DNA of 64,000 nucleotides from Strongylocentrotus purpuratus (lineage: Eukaryota; Echinodermata; Echinoidea; Camarodonta; Strongylocentrotidae): assembly GCF_000002235.5 (NCBI RefSeq), contig NW_022145611.1:18908114-18972113 (forward strand). The letters are read 5' to 3'. Positions 44,853 to 56,385 of this stretch are shown here, one piece after another. The notes under the pieces are model-generated. The model saw only the letters and a program-made list of their open reading frames with translations, ran no database searches and was not told the DNA's origin. Numbering within the stretch: the stretch's first letter is position 1; each line of letters begins with the position of its first letter. The position numbers and the translations under genes were made by a program.

Positions 44853-45125
44853 ATGATGATTTTATTTAAATATTTAAAATATTCTCCCTCTTTTATTTCA
44901 AAACTTTTACACTATATGAATAAAGCTATCCACTCTTACCCTACCCATAATTCCTCAAATTTTCATCTAGTAAACCCGAAATTATTTATTGCCCATAGAT
45001 CCATAAGACACCATGGTCCTGACCTATGGAACTCTCCCCCCGAATCTATTAAATCATGTTGCTCCCTCTACTCATTTAAGGCAAAAGTTAAAACGATGTT
45101 ATTATCAGAATACTCAAGGTAGAAT
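44853..45125 (+). mobile_element. LINE ORF2 C-terminal fragment (CR1/L2-like)
   Basis: Reads NSSNFHLVNPKLFIAHRSIR, HHGPDLWNSPPESIKSC and SLYSFKAKVKTMLLSEY, the standard end of CR1/L2-type ORF2 (RYHGPxxWNxLPxxIK...SFKxxLKxxLL). The stop and the TCA-rich run after it form the tail. The 5' part is missing. Confidence 0.8.
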
Positions 45126-45177
45126 TTCTGTGTCAACTCTTCATTCTTTATCATGTCATCTCTTCTTTCATTCGAAT

Positions 45178-45250
45178 CGTTATCACCATCGTCATCGTCA
45201 TCATCATTATCATTATCATCATCATCATCATCGTCATCATCATCATCATC
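45178..45250. repeat. (TCA/TCG)n microsatellite
   Basis: CATCATCATCATCGTCATC-type run that follows the LINE 3' end; gives spurious Ser- and His-rich frames. Confidence 0.9.
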
Positions 45251-45370
45251 CTTATTTGCGACACCATCATCGAAACTTGTATTTTCAATTACCTATCCGT
45301 TTCTGCTTAACAAATGTGTTAATATATTTCATGAGTTTTTGTCTGGGCTGTCATATTATCAAGCAATCTA

Positions 45371-46231
45371 CACTGTTAGAACGGTGTTTAAAATATCACT
45401 GTTTAAAAGAATGTTGTTTAAAAAAGTAAACAACGTTGTTCAAAATCGAAAAATCAGTGCTCGATTGGCTTAAACAACTATCTATTAAAAAACAAAATAA
45501 TTTAATTAAACAGAGTTGTTTAAAAAGTCCCGGGGGCGTCGTTGATATTTTCTCGATACGCGATTGCAATTTGCGCACACACATGCGATATGCGCAAAGA
45601 ACGTACATAATACATGCATGCAAGCATGCAGTGCTAGTGTGAAGTGCAAGTGCTTGTGCAAGTGCAGTGCAGACGAAAATGGCGGAACACGGGGCAAGGC
45701 GACGACTTGGTTCTTCTCGGCTTCGCCGATGGGGTTGAGGTGAAGTTATAGAGACAAATAATAATGTTGTCTGTCACTGCCATGAAAATGATGAACAAAT
45801 GTTGAAGTAAATTGGCAACAAGCTCTGCATGTTACAGTGTATAAATCGTTGTGATTATTGCAGGAGTGGTTCCAGTAGTTCATTTCACAAATTCAAACAA
45901 CCAGATAATAACCATTAAACAGTTCTGTTTAAAATTTAAGCAACTCTTTTTAAACAACCCATTGTGCAGTAATACTGAATAGACAACAGTTGCTTAGTAA
46001 TTTAAACATTATTGTTTAAAATTTAAACAACTTGCTTTAAACAACCGAGTTGTGCAATTTTATTACTAAACAACTGTTGTTTAAAAGGTTTCCTAATTTT
46101 TAAACAACTAAGTGTTCAAAATGTAAACAACCTTAATTTGTTTAATTTTTAAACAACAGTTGAGCGATTCACCGGTCAACTCGGGGTTGTTTAAAATTAT
46201 AAACAACTTGTTTAATTTTTTTCTAACAGTG
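45371..46231. mobile_element. Motif-array element, CACTGTTAGAA ends, TTTAAACAAC body
   Basis: Ends CACTGTTAGAA / TTCTAACAGTG with TA on both outer sides (45369-45370, 46232-46233). Both halves are full of GTTGTTTAAA and TTTAAACAAC on both strands; a central region of about 250 bp (45535-45790) is GC-richer and unique. No coding frame. Confidence 0.75.
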
Positions 46232-46325
46232 TACGATGACAGTCCTTCTTCCGCAACTAATGTTATAATGTGTTATACTGATTGAGGAAATTTAGTATTT
46301 GTGACAGTTTATCATTTCGTTTTTG

Positions 46326-46333
46326 AAAAAAAA

Positions 46334-46381
<48 letters not shown>
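46326..46381. repeat. Poly-A followed by (TA)n
   Basis: A run of about 26 A then TATATA; simple sequence. Confidence 0.95.
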
Positions 46382-46384
<3 letters not shown>

Positions 46385-46587
46385 TTGCAAATTTAGGATT
46401 CATTGACAGTAAAATACTTATTGTACTTTATATTTTTTGTTATCGAAAACTGTAAACTTACATGAATGCAGGAGAAAATCAAATCAAATCAAAATCAAAT
46501 GATGATTTTCCATGTTTTAATAGTGAAACTATTTATCATGGAGCACTTCAATATCTAAATTGTGTGCTCATTATTAATCACATAATA

Positions 46588-46626
46588 AATATTCTCTCTC
46601 TCTCTCTCTCTCTCTCTATTTCTCTC
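46588..46626. repeat. (CT)n microsatellite
   Basis: CTCTCTCTCTCTCTCT run. Confidence 0.95.
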
Positions 46627-47574
46627 TTTGCAAACCTCGGGTTGAGGGGATGGAGGACGATCCCCATTAAACAAAAACTGGGGGACGTATCCCACAGTCC
46701 CCCGGAACCGACGACCTTGCTTGCAGTATTTGACATGTTTCCCCTCAATTTAGAAAAATCCGATCGCAACTATTTTCAAAAAATCAACTTAAGGGCAAAG
46801 TAAATACGCTATTGTACATCCTTCGAAAATAGTCATGGCCGTATTGAAACAAAATTGATTATATAAACCTATGTTCAACTGCAGTGGGCTACTAGTAGTA
46901 TGTGTATGGCAAAAGTTCCCATCGTTTTATAGTAAATTCGTAATTTAACATTCTTTCATTCTAGATATATAAGTCGGAAAGCAGTTACTAAGAATATCCA
47001 ATCATTTGGATGTTTAAATAGACGTTCTTCTGTACTAATCAATATTGCTATACCCCTAGTCCCCCCCCCCCCCTCCGTCCCCCCATCAATACACCCAGTG
47101 GCGTAATGAACAAATAAGTGTTTTTTTTGGGGGGGGGGGGGCTGGCAGACAAAAAAATCCGCATCACCCCACTCTTACATGCAGGTCCCTGTACGATGTG
47201 TCTCAATTTAGTGTTTCTGTGTTTCTGAGTGGTCTAGGCACCGTGCGTTACAAAATTAAAAGATCACTGCGCACGCACGCCGAGTAGCCGAGAAGCCTGT
47301 TTCAAATCGAGCAAAGCTAGTTTCCATGCAATCGAAACCGGGCTGACCAGATTAAACTTAAAAAAAGCAGAAACACGAAGTTTTTTTGTTTTTTTTCTTT
47401 GCCTCATCAGAGGATTTATTGATTATATATACATGGTTACAATACTACAAAGAATTGAAATTAAGTTTTGCTTTGCAAAGCAATTGAATCTTAATTAACA
47501 TACAAATTATACTGATAGTTTTGATTCCCTTTCTTTTGTTTTTCTTTTTTCTTTTTTTTTTCTTCTTTTTTCTG

Positions 47575-47823
47575 TTAAATAACACCAAAAAGTTCTTTTG
47601 GTAAAAGCTTTCTGTTCATCTTTAAGTTTGATTTACTTTCCATTCTTTTTATAATTTCTCTATGGAGATTTTGTTTAGAAGCAACTTTTCTCTTGTCTAT
47701 CCCAGTTATATTTCGCTTAACAATCAATTTATAAATGGTCCAAAATGCTATTGTAAAGAATAATATACAATGACATTCACAATCTATTTTGAGTAGGTGT
47801 TGGATATAAACACGAAGTTGCAA
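47575..47823 (-). mobile_element. Possible LINE ORF2 C-terminal remnant
   Basis: Open 82-codon frame with CILFFTIAFWTIYKLIVKRN and a basic tail, in the style of LINE C-termini. Weak; could be chance. Confidence 0.3.
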
Positions 47824-48049
47824 ACCATCCAGAGACTCCTAATAAATTGCGTTACTGATTAATTAATTATATCATTACAAATCTTTATCCTCAGTTTTCT
47901 TATGTATAATTGGTTTTCTTATAAAATTAAAGATATGGCGTATACTGAATGAACGCCATTAAACTATTACCTACAACAACAACAACATGCAGGCCCCGCT
48001 GAACGTTTTTCGAAGTGGGTGGGGGAGGCTAAAGTATTTACGATCAGGT

Positions 48050-48640
48050 AGAGTGTAGTGTAAATTGGCGTGGGGTCTAGGGGCAAAGCCCCGGCAGGGG
48101 TCAAGAGTCCCCGGAAGCTCAGGGGGTATGGGCATTTAATTACGGTCAGATGAGCATATTTTAATACCTTATTCATGACACTGGCTGGTCACTAATTGGC
48201 GTGGGGTCTAGGGAGCTGAGCCCCCTGAAACTCAGGGATTTGAGGCATTTTATAACGGTCATTGAGCATTCAGGGGCCCACCTAAGGCCCCCTGGTGGGG
48301 TCGAGGGGGCGGAGCCCCCGGAAGCTCAGGGGTTTTAAGCATTTAATTACGGTCAGATGAACATATTTTGATACCTTATTCGTGACACTGGCAGGACACT
48401 AATTGGCGTGGGGTCCAGGGGGCGGAGCCCCCAGAAGCTCAGGGTTTTGGGGGGCATTTTATAACGGTCAGATGAGCATATTTGTATTCCTTATTCATGA
48501 CACCGGCAGGTCACTAATTGGCGTGGGGTCCAGTTGCGGAGCCCCCGGAAGCTCAGGGGATTTAGGCATTTAATCACGGTTAGATGAGCATATTTTGATA
48601 CCTCATTATTTTGTGACACTTGCAGGTCACTATTCTTTTT
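48050..48640 (+). repeat. GGCGTGGGGTC tandem array, about 110-130-bp unit
   Basis: About five units: AATTGGCGTGGGGTC, GGCGGAGCCCCCGGAAGCTC, ACGGTCAGATGAGCATATTT, CTTATTCATGACACTGGCAG. A second, shorter repetition of the adjoining CAACAAACGCATAAAAAGTA block occurs at 48770 and 48970. Confidence 0.85.
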
Positions 48641-49840
48641 TCTTTCTTTCTTTCTATTTCTCTTTAGTATATTTTTTCAAAAAAGTGGGGGCGGAGCTCG
48701 TTGCCCCGGAGCCCCGTCGTTCTGCGTGCCCTGCCATGTAGGCCTCTAAATAAGCATATTTCTTGCCTGACTGTAAATTTAGGAATTTGTAATTTTCCAA
48801 CAAACGCATAAAAAAGTATGATTTATTAAAAAGTGAGGAAAAATCTCGGAAAAATTATGTCATTTCAGCAACATTTGTAAATCACCGGTATCGAATTAGA
48901 AATGAACCACGTTTGAATTTAATTGTGACAGAGGCAGGTCACTATTCTTTCTTTCTTTATTCAGGAATTTGCCATTTCCCAACAAACGCATAAAAAGTAT
49001 AATTTACTAAAGATTGAGGAAAGATCTCGGAAAATTATGTCATTTCATCAACATTTATAGCAGTTACAGATATTAAACAAAAATATTGGTATTTATTTTC
49101 CAATTTGCTGTTGAATATGAGAGAAGAAATCAGCGCAGCGAGCGTGAACATACACACACATGTACACACACTTAACACCCATCGAAAAAATAATTTCAGT
49201 ACATTATCAAACTATCAGTACAGTACGTACGTGTAAAGGTTTAAAATACAGTCCAGGCTTTCCGCGAGCGGTTTCATTGGAATTAATCGAAAAATTCCCC
49301 TCGCTAGCGTGTAAATAAAAAATACGCAGGCCGGACATACGGGTATCCAGATTTTTCACTAAACTGGATATACGGTTATTTACTAGCGTTACTGTTAGTG
49401 GCCACTAAGGCCAATTAATGACTTTAAAAACAAATATGCTCTTCCTGGCTATTTGGAAATATGTCAGTTTGCAACAGAAATGAAGAACGCGCATTTTGTT
49501 GAAAATCATGTGATATCACGAACGTTTATAACCCACTTAATTGTATGGAATTGAAAATAAGTCATGGTTTAATTTTATTGGGGGGGGGGGGCTGGCGCCC
49601 CTCAAGCCCCCCCCCCCCACCAGTACGCCAGTGAATACACCAGTGGTAGCAGTCCACTATGTCGAATTACAAATCTAAAAGTTCCTAATAGAAGTAGAAG
49701 TACTAAGCAGGATCTAAAGATCATAACGTCTGGACCGAAACAAAACGAAACTGCGCCCTCGTCGGCACTTTAATAACATATTTTAACGGGAGCTGTATCT
49801 CTCATTCTGTGATTGTTAGTGGTACATTCACAACAAAGTA

Positions 49841-51109
49841 ATGGCGATGCAGTCAAAGAGGATAATATGTTTCTTAATCTTATTCCTGTGTATTCAGGCG
49901 ATATGGATTGCCATTTTACTGCCTTATTCTTTGGTCAAGCCGGTTCCTGTGTCAAAACTGGTTAATTGTTCCAACCACGACGATGGAGTGCCTTCTAGCC
50001 TTACAAGGAGAGAAGATATTAAAATAGGAACTAATCCACCGTGTTATAAAGTTGTTTATATTTGGTTAAATGAACATGATACCTTTCATGTCAATCTCAT
50101 CTTCAAGCAAGTTGGTCGATTTTGCTGCCCCGGCCTCTCTTGCGGTGTACAGATTGAATATGGACGAAACTTATCTAAACTTGCTGCTAGTGATGTCGTG
50201 TTTCTATTTTACAAGTCCAGCTGGAATTGGCACGAACTGCTAAACATAAAGCATCAAGCAGAAAGGCAGAAATGGGTTTTCTGGACATCGGAGAGCCCAC
50301 GGCACACCAACCATCGTGTAATCCCACTGCCAGAGTATACCAATACAACGTATGATTACATCATGACATATCGGAAGGGGGCAACTAACAAAGATGCCTA
50401 TCTGTCTGAGGGTGGATATGGTCATTTCAATAGGAAAACACCCTCGGTCCAAAAGAATGACACCGGGAACTGGGCGACAGATAAAACCCGAATGGTCGCT
50501 TGGGTATCTACCAACTGTTACCCTTCTACGATGTCCTATGATCGTACAGGGTTTGTGAACGCCTTGTCGCGATATGTTAGCGTCGACAAGTATGGCCCAT
50601 GCGGTTCGCAGCCTTGCAAGGACTTGGCTACCTGTGGTCTGCAGAAATACAGGTTTTATCTAGCCCTCGAAAATTCAGAATGTGCTGATTATATCACGGA
50701 AAAGTTTTGGTACAATTCGCTTACTCTGGGTTTGGTACCCATCGTGTTTGGAGCTCCAAAGGAAGATTATCTCAAAGTTGCCCCGCCGAATTCGTTTATA
50801 TTTGTTCCAGACTTTCCATCTATAGCGAAACTTGCAGCTTACTTGGTGGAGCTCAGTGAAAACGATAACCTGTATAATAAGTATTTTGAATGGAAGAAGG
50901 AAGGGTCTGTGACGTTTCATAAACAGTTCTCAAACTTGGAACCCCAGAGACTTTGCGACAGTGTTGTTCGTCGGGTTTTAAAAGATGAGGAAGCTGAGCG
51001 TGATCAAAAGGGAAATAGAGAAAAGAAACCTTTGGTAAACGACTGGGATAAATGGTGGACAAAATCATGTACCTATACTGTCTCTGGATTTCCAATTCCC
51101 GATGAATGA
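49841..51109 (+). CDS. Alpha-(1,3)-fucosyltransferase-like protein (GT10), intronless, 422 aa
   Basis: GT10 enzymes move fucose from GDP-fucose to glycans in the Golgi. The 422-codon frame is complete and unbroken. Residues 8-31 form a signal-anchor (IICFLILFLCIQAIWIAI), giving a type II topology with a short N-terminal tail, followed by a stem. Lumenal marks: N-glycosylation sites at N42, N110, N168 and N206; WVFWTSESP (145-153), matching the ESP block of the N-terminal half; and the family signature KYRFYLALENSECADYITEK (269-288), FWYN, GAPKEDY and APPNSF (315-319). Length fits animal FUTs (350-430). Single-exon structure is common among metazoan fucosyltransferase genes. Linkage and acceptor cannot be assigned; alpha-1,3 is inferred from the family. 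ATG context is GTAATGG; Met3 is a second in-frame start. Confidence 0.95.
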   Translation: MAMQSKRIICFLILFLCIQAIWIAILLPYSLVKPVPVSKLVNCSNHDDGVPSSLTRREDIKIGTNPPCYKVVYIWLNEHDTFHVNLIFKQVGRFCCPGLSCGVQIEYGRNLSKLAASDVVFLFYKSSWNWHELLNIKHQAERQKWVFWTSESPRHTNHRVIPLPEYTNTTYDYIMTYRKGATNKDAYLSEGGYGHFNRKTPSVQKNDTGNWATDKTRMVAWVSTNCYPSTMSYDRTGFVNALSRYVSVDKYGPCGSQPCKDLATCGLQKYRFYLALENSECADYITEKFWYNSLTLGLVPIVFGAPKEDYLKVAPPNSFIFVPDFPSIAKLAAYLVELSENDNLYNKYFEWKKEGSVTFHKQFSNLEPQRLCDSVVRRVLKDEEAERDQKGNREKKPLVNDWDKWWTKSCTYTVSGFPIPDE

Positions 51110-51512
51110 GTGACTTTTTTCATTCTAATTGTACGTAGTTAGATTCGTTAATTAGCATATTCCTTTTTATTTTAATATTTACGTTTAGGAATTACGTGAC
51201 GCTACTATTTGACTTTATGTAATTTATATCACATTATAACTCATTAGTTTTTGCAAATATGAATTAATCTGTACACATCTGTAAATGCTCTTACGCATCT
51301 TATGCCATCTATCAAGGAAACCAGGTTCTTGGACTTATTCCTCAATTGTCTTTCATCTTTACAATAGGTTTAAACAATGTGGTTCAATTGATCAAGAATT
51401 GGGAGGAAAAGTATCGTTTCCAATTGTTCTCTACAAGTGTTAAGGGATTGGTGATCGCATTTGAAAAAAGATAGGCAAGAGAAGAAGAAAATGGGGGGGG
51501 GGGCATCCAAAA

Positions 51513-51770
51513 CTCTGACTTGGCCGATATTTTCTGTAGGATCACGGTTGGAACAAAGTGGAATGACGCGGAAATTTGTCTCCATCTCATATACACGGTA
51601 TTTATCTGAACGACACATGGAAATATTCGAACCCTTAAATGCATAGGTATATATTATGAACAAGATCTTCATGAATATTGTTTTGCTCCTTAGCCAATCT
51701 CTAGAGACTAGAGACTCTGACTTGGCCGATATTTTCTGTAGGATCATGGTTGGAACATAGTGGAATGACG
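51513..51770. repeat. Short direct duplication downstream of the fucosyltransferase
   Basis: CTCTGACTTGGCCGATATTTTCTGTAGGATCA-type block at 51513-51575 recurs at 51715-51770 with few changes. Confidence 0.8.
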
Positions 51771-51800
51771 GCAAGCGAAGGCAAGCGAAGACAGGAACTA

Positions 51801-52708
51801 CACTGTAAAAAAATAATAGTCGAAATAACTCAATAAAATTGAGGAAAAGAATTGCCTTATTTTTATTAAGTAAATATTACCTACGGCATCTTAAGTAGAA
51901 TTTACTTATTTTGCTGAATAAATTTTTACTCAGTTAAATCGAGTTACATTAACGTAAATAATTTAAGTATTGTAATCATTTTAGATAATTAAAAAAAAAG
52001 CTATGATAGGTTTACATATTGCACGATTTGGTACCCATCTAATTTAACAAGTAACATCCACTAATCATTCACTACTTCTATTTAAAATTCAACCGTATAC
52101 GACCATCACAAACTATTACATACGCTTCAATTCGACACATAATTGAAAGGCTCCAAATTGTATATATATTTGATCGTAGCATCTTAAAAGGAAAACTGGT
52201 TGACAATTTCCTGAAATATCAAGTTTTGATTTGTTTTGAAGTGGGTAACAATTAAAAATTGTCTTGTCTCCGCTTAGCCATGTTAAATGAATTAGTAAAT
52301 GTTTTAAATTCCTTAAATTTTCATTCAACCACAAAAAATAATTGTTTTATTTTAAAAAAGGGTTTAATTTGGTCTTAATGAATATTCATAAATTATGTAA
52401 ATATTTCTATTACGCACTGCATCGGTCCTTACTTTAAAAAGATAAGAATAATCAACATAAATTGTTTGAGTAATACGTATAATTTCTGATTTGGAGTTAA
52501 AATTACTAAATTAATACAAGCTGAAATTACTTAAAGTTCTTATGTATTCGATTTTACTTAAATATTCCACGTATGTTCTACTAAATTGAAAGTTTGAGTG
52601 AGCCAGACTTAAATTTAGTGCGTAAATGGCAAAACTAATGTTTTCAAGTATATTCTACATGAAAAAAATACGTAAAAATTACCAATAAACAAATTCTTTT
52701 TTACAGTG
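51801..52708. mobile_element. Motif-array element, CACTGTAAAAAA ends, TTACTTA-rich body
   Basis: Ends CACTGTAAAAAA / TTTTTTACAGTG with TA on both sides (51799-51800, 52709-52710). Both flanking thirds repeat AAGTAA/TTACTT and AATTACT strings; a central 250 bp is different. 908 bp, non-coding. Confidence 0.75.
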
Positions 52709-52710
52709 TA

Positions 52711-54660
52711 GGGAAGGAAGGAATGAAAACATTTAAAGTGACTCGGTCACATTGTTGAAGGTTGAGGAAAAAAATGCGTAAATTTTGTATGATACTTATT
52801 ATATTCCTTCTACTGTACTAAACCTCTAACATTCAAACAATCCTGTAAAAATTCTCAAACCACTATTTATGGTTCTCTATGAAGGCATCAGTGTGCGACA
52901 CCCTCTAACCGGGAATTCTCCCAACCATTTTTGAATTTTTCCAACCGTTTTTCCATGAAAATAAAACAGGCTTTTACAAATCTTTCGACATTTAAATGGT
53001 ATATAGAGCTAATTCATTGGTTTGTGACAATTTTCATTCACCTAAAGTTTAATTAAATTGTAATAATATAGTTGGGAGAATTAAGGAATCGATCGGGTCA
53101 GTTTTTCCCAATTTGTATTATTAATAAGTCTGTTTTCACTCAAACTTTCGGATTATCTTTAATTGTACATCTAGCATTGAAGTCACTAGCTTAGCACAAT
53201 TCTCTCTCATCTGAGCGATGTAACCAAGTCCCTTTAACGATAGTGGACCTAAAAGTGCCTGTATTACACATGCCTGGTTGCAACACCATGTCCAATATAC
53301 TTCTCTACATATAATTTTCCTCCCCGCAAGAAAATGACCTCATTTAAAATTACATATTTACAGCAGGAAATACGTTAACACTTATGTCAATCTAGGTTTC
53401 TGTTTCGTTTGTGTATGACGACACTATTTTACTCCTTTGGTTTTCATACTTTTTCCTCCCCATGGATTTTATTGATTTTCATTTGCAAAAATAAAATATG
53501 ATGATATTTTTAGTTTAAAGGAAAGTTCATGTAAGAGTTGAAATTAGACTCCTTCCATACTTGTATTTGTTACAATTAGTATTTGTTTTTCTAGTCTCTT
53601 CTCTCTATACATATTTATTTCAAATAATTTGCTTATTTACTTACATATTCATTTACTTCATTTTCTCAACTCAATTCCTTCTTCCATTCATCTCCTCTAC
53701 ATACACAGTCTTCCATGTCAACTGGTATATTCCTTTGTTCTCTTCTCATTCGTTATTCATGGCTTGTGTGAGTGCATTGGGTTTTTCCACTTCTTACTTA
53801 TTATTGCTTCTCCTCTCCTTTCCTTTTTGAATATTCAGTCTAACTCTTAAATCCTATTTTGCTATTGGTTTATGATGTATTTCGTTTGAATATATTTTGC
53901 TTTAAAATGTTCAGTATGATGCTGCATAGCAGTCTACAATAAAAGACAGACAAACCTGCACTGGATATCTTCTGAGTCAGTTGTATTGATTTAGGGCTCT
54001 GCTACTTTTATGTCGGAGATTAAGGAGAGTGTATTTATCTGATTTTGACAGTTTTTCCGGGGAATGATTGGTGTTCTAAATTTATACTGCTGAGAGGTTA
54101 TTTTTATTACTTTACACTGCATTTATCAGTCCACTCACATTTTCTCAAGAGAAATCATATAAACTATACTGTACGTTCTGAGAAAAATAAAAATAAAATA
54201 TAGTATTATATCAATGTCATCAATCTTCAAATTAAATACCACTTTTGTTCACACGTATCGCCAAATGTAAATCATATATATATATATATATATGTATAAA
54301 TATATTTGTTTACTTCCTTTTCTTTTTTCCATTTTTTTTCTTTCACTGAGATAATATTTAGCTGGTCTGTCGTATTCGAGAGATCGCCAATTAATTTCGT
54401 CAGAATATTCTTTCTTTCTTTCTTTATTTATTTATTATTATTTGTTTTCATTTAGTTCACCTCACCCCCCCCCCCCCCCCATTTTCGTGGAGAGGATAAC
54501 TCAAGATCGGTACAGTCAATTTATTTAATTTTGGCCCAGTCATAGGTCATTTTCATAAAACGTGACAGGTACAATTTCAAGGTTACCAAGTTATCGTGAT
54601 GTTATCCAGGCCCCATTTTATTTTCATATTGGGATAGAGTATGAATTGGAGATATGATTT
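52711..54660. other. No gene seen
   Basis: AT-rich sequence with a short (TA)n at 54270-54292 and a poly-C run at 54463-54480. Membrane-like frames at 53561-53850 are T-rich low complexity. Confidence 0.45.
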
Positions 54661-54676
54661 CATGTCTCATTTGGCC

Positions 54677-54964
54677 ATTAAGTATATCATAACATCATCA
54701 TAATAGCCTTGGAACTCAAAATACGAAATTGCATATTATGACGTCAGCAATTTATTGAACATTGAGTGTATCTCTGAAAATGTTGATTGTTTTTCTTCCA
54801 ATTTTTGATGTGTTTTAGCTATTAAGTATATCATGACATCATCATAATAGCCTTGGAACTCAAAATACGAAATTGCATATTATGACGTCAGCAATTTATT
54901 GAACATTGAGTGTATCTCTGAAAATGTTGATTGTTTTTCTCCCAATTTTTGATGTGTTTTAGCT
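54677..54964. repeat. Recent 144-bp tandem duplication
   Basis: 54677-54820 and 54821-54964 differ at about two positions by eye. Includes ATTAAGTATATCAT and ATTATGACGTCAGCAATTTA. Confidence 0.95.
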
Positions 54965-55103
54965 GAGACAATTCTCTACAAAAAAATGTCTTGCCACCAT
55001 TTTTCATTTTGATGACTTTATCATAGTTTAAAATTGCGATTGAAGGCGATTTTTTTTTTTTTTAATTTGCGTTTTATGCCGTTCTCATATTTGCATGTAG
55101 TAG

Positions 55104-55180
55104 ACTATTTTGGTCTATTGCATGGATAACGCAATTGCCTGCGGTGCTCAAGGTTGCAGGTTCGATTCCTAGAGTGTCCA
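55104..55180 (+). pseudogene. tRNA-Arg-like pseudogene or SINE head
   Basis: ATGGATAACGCAATTGCCTG and GGTTGCAGGTTCGATTCC line up with tRNA-Arg (A- and B-box regions), but there are about four extra bases in the D region, the anticodon stem is mispaired and no acceptor stem forms. Not a working tRNA. Confidence 0.45.
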
Positions 55181-55569
55181 TTTTTTTAAATGGTTGTCAA
55201 CAGCATGTCAAAAGGTCATTAACCGCCATCAAATTCACGACAGACTACTTAAATCGTCAGTGACGAACTAAATTCTCGTTATATTTTCTACTCTGTAGCG
55301 CTGTCAACAACATATAGTTGCATATCGGTAAATTCAGGAAACAAACATTCATGAACATAGCCACATACATTTTTCTCTGATTGGTCATTCTTCATGTACA
55401 AGTTGCTTTTCATTGCTTATTGGTTATACTTATTTTACATAAAACATGTACATCTTTTCACATCGAGGGATGATTTATTTTAAAAATACTGATACACCAT
55501 TATATTTGAGTCTATATAGACTTCCAGTTGGAGTTATACTTCCCTTTTCAGCAATAATGCCTTAAAATT

Positions 55570-55642
55570 TGTGCATAAATAATCCATTGTTGTTGTGTGT
55601 GTGTGTGTGTTTTTTTTGTGGGGGGGGGGGGGGGGGGGGGGT
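55570..55642. repeat. (TG)n / poly-T / poly-G simple tract
   Basis: GTGTGTGTGTGTGTG, T8, then a G run of about 22. Confidence 0.9.
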
Positions 55643-55859
55643 CTTTTCTGTTTGTTTTATCAAGATACCCATCACGGTAAGAATTTTGACTTCACTTAGT
55701 TCCAAGTTTAGCACTTATATCCCTTTCACAGAGGAATATGTCCTTCCCGCTTAGAAATTCAGGAAAAACAAAAGAAACAACAACATCAGGTACAGGTCAG
55801 GTAATGTACAACATTACAAAGATCAATATCCTTCTGTGCCCCCCCTCTCGAAGTTAAAA

Positions 55860-56146
55860 CTGCACAGTTAACATTTTTGTGAACAAGTTGTTAAAAGTTT
55901 AAACAACCTCGGATTAACGGGTGACCTGATCTGACAGTTGTTTAAAATGTTAAGCATCTCGAGTTGTTTAAAGTTTAAACACTTAGTTGATCAACATTTT
56001 GAACAACTTGTTTAAAATCATAATTTAAACAACCAGTGTTGTTTAAAGACGGTTGTTTAAAAAGGAGCTGTTGTTCAGTGGGGGTTGTTTACACCAACTG
56101 GGTTGTTTAAAGAAAGTTTTTTAAAAAGGAACTGTTGTTCAGTGGG
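55860..56146. mobile_element. TTTAAACAAC motif-array fragment
   Basis: At least ten GTTGTTTAAA or TTTAAACAAC strings, and a direct repeat AAAAAGGARCTGTTGTTCAG near the right end. Resembles the body of 45371-46231 without clear CACTG ends. Confidence 0.65.
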
Positions 56147-56203
56147 TTTTTTTTTTTTTTACAAGAAAAGGGTTTGTATAATGGGGTACAATTTAGGTTT
56201 GAT

Positions 56204-56385
56204 CAGGGCTCAAATTAATTTTTTGTCCACGGGGGCTCTTCCAAATAAAAAGCGCCCCGTGAGCCTTCTCACGGGGGCTCTTTTAGTACAGACGGGGGCT
56301 CTTTTTTTAATACAAATGTCCATTGAATTGGTGGTATCCATGAAACTCCTAAATTATTTGCTATTTCATCATTATCATAAATAGT
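56204..56385. repeat. CAGGGCTCAAATTAATTT / ACGGGGGCTC repeat, copy 1
   Basis: CAGGGCTCAAATTAATTTTT, CACGGGGGCTCTTCC, CGTGAGCCTTCTCACGGGGG, CCATTGAATTGG, ATGAAACTCCTAAA. Colinear with 59850-60027. Confidence 0.8.

Larger units (their letters stand above)
47096..49633. mobile_element. 2.5-kb hAT-like non-autonomous element
   Basis: Left CAGTGGCGTAATGA, right CCAGTACGCCAGTG, perfect 8-bp target duplication AATACACC at 47088-47095 and 49634-49641. Contains the GGCGTGGGGTC array and about 800 bp (47186-47983) with a possible LINE remnant that is absent from the related copy at 27.1-28.6 kb. No transposase frame seen. Confidence 0.82.

Noticed and set aside
45013-45473. His-rich and Ser-rich frames
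   Set aside because: Arise from the TCA/CAT microsatellite next to a LINE 3' end.
51110-51300. A poly-A signal for the fucosyltransferase gene
   Set aside because: No clear AATAAA in the AT-rich sequence just after the stop; the one near 51829 is inside a transposon-like element.
53561-53850. Membrane-protein-like frames
   Set aside because: T-rich low complexity gives Leu/Phe/Ser runs; no start context or family match.
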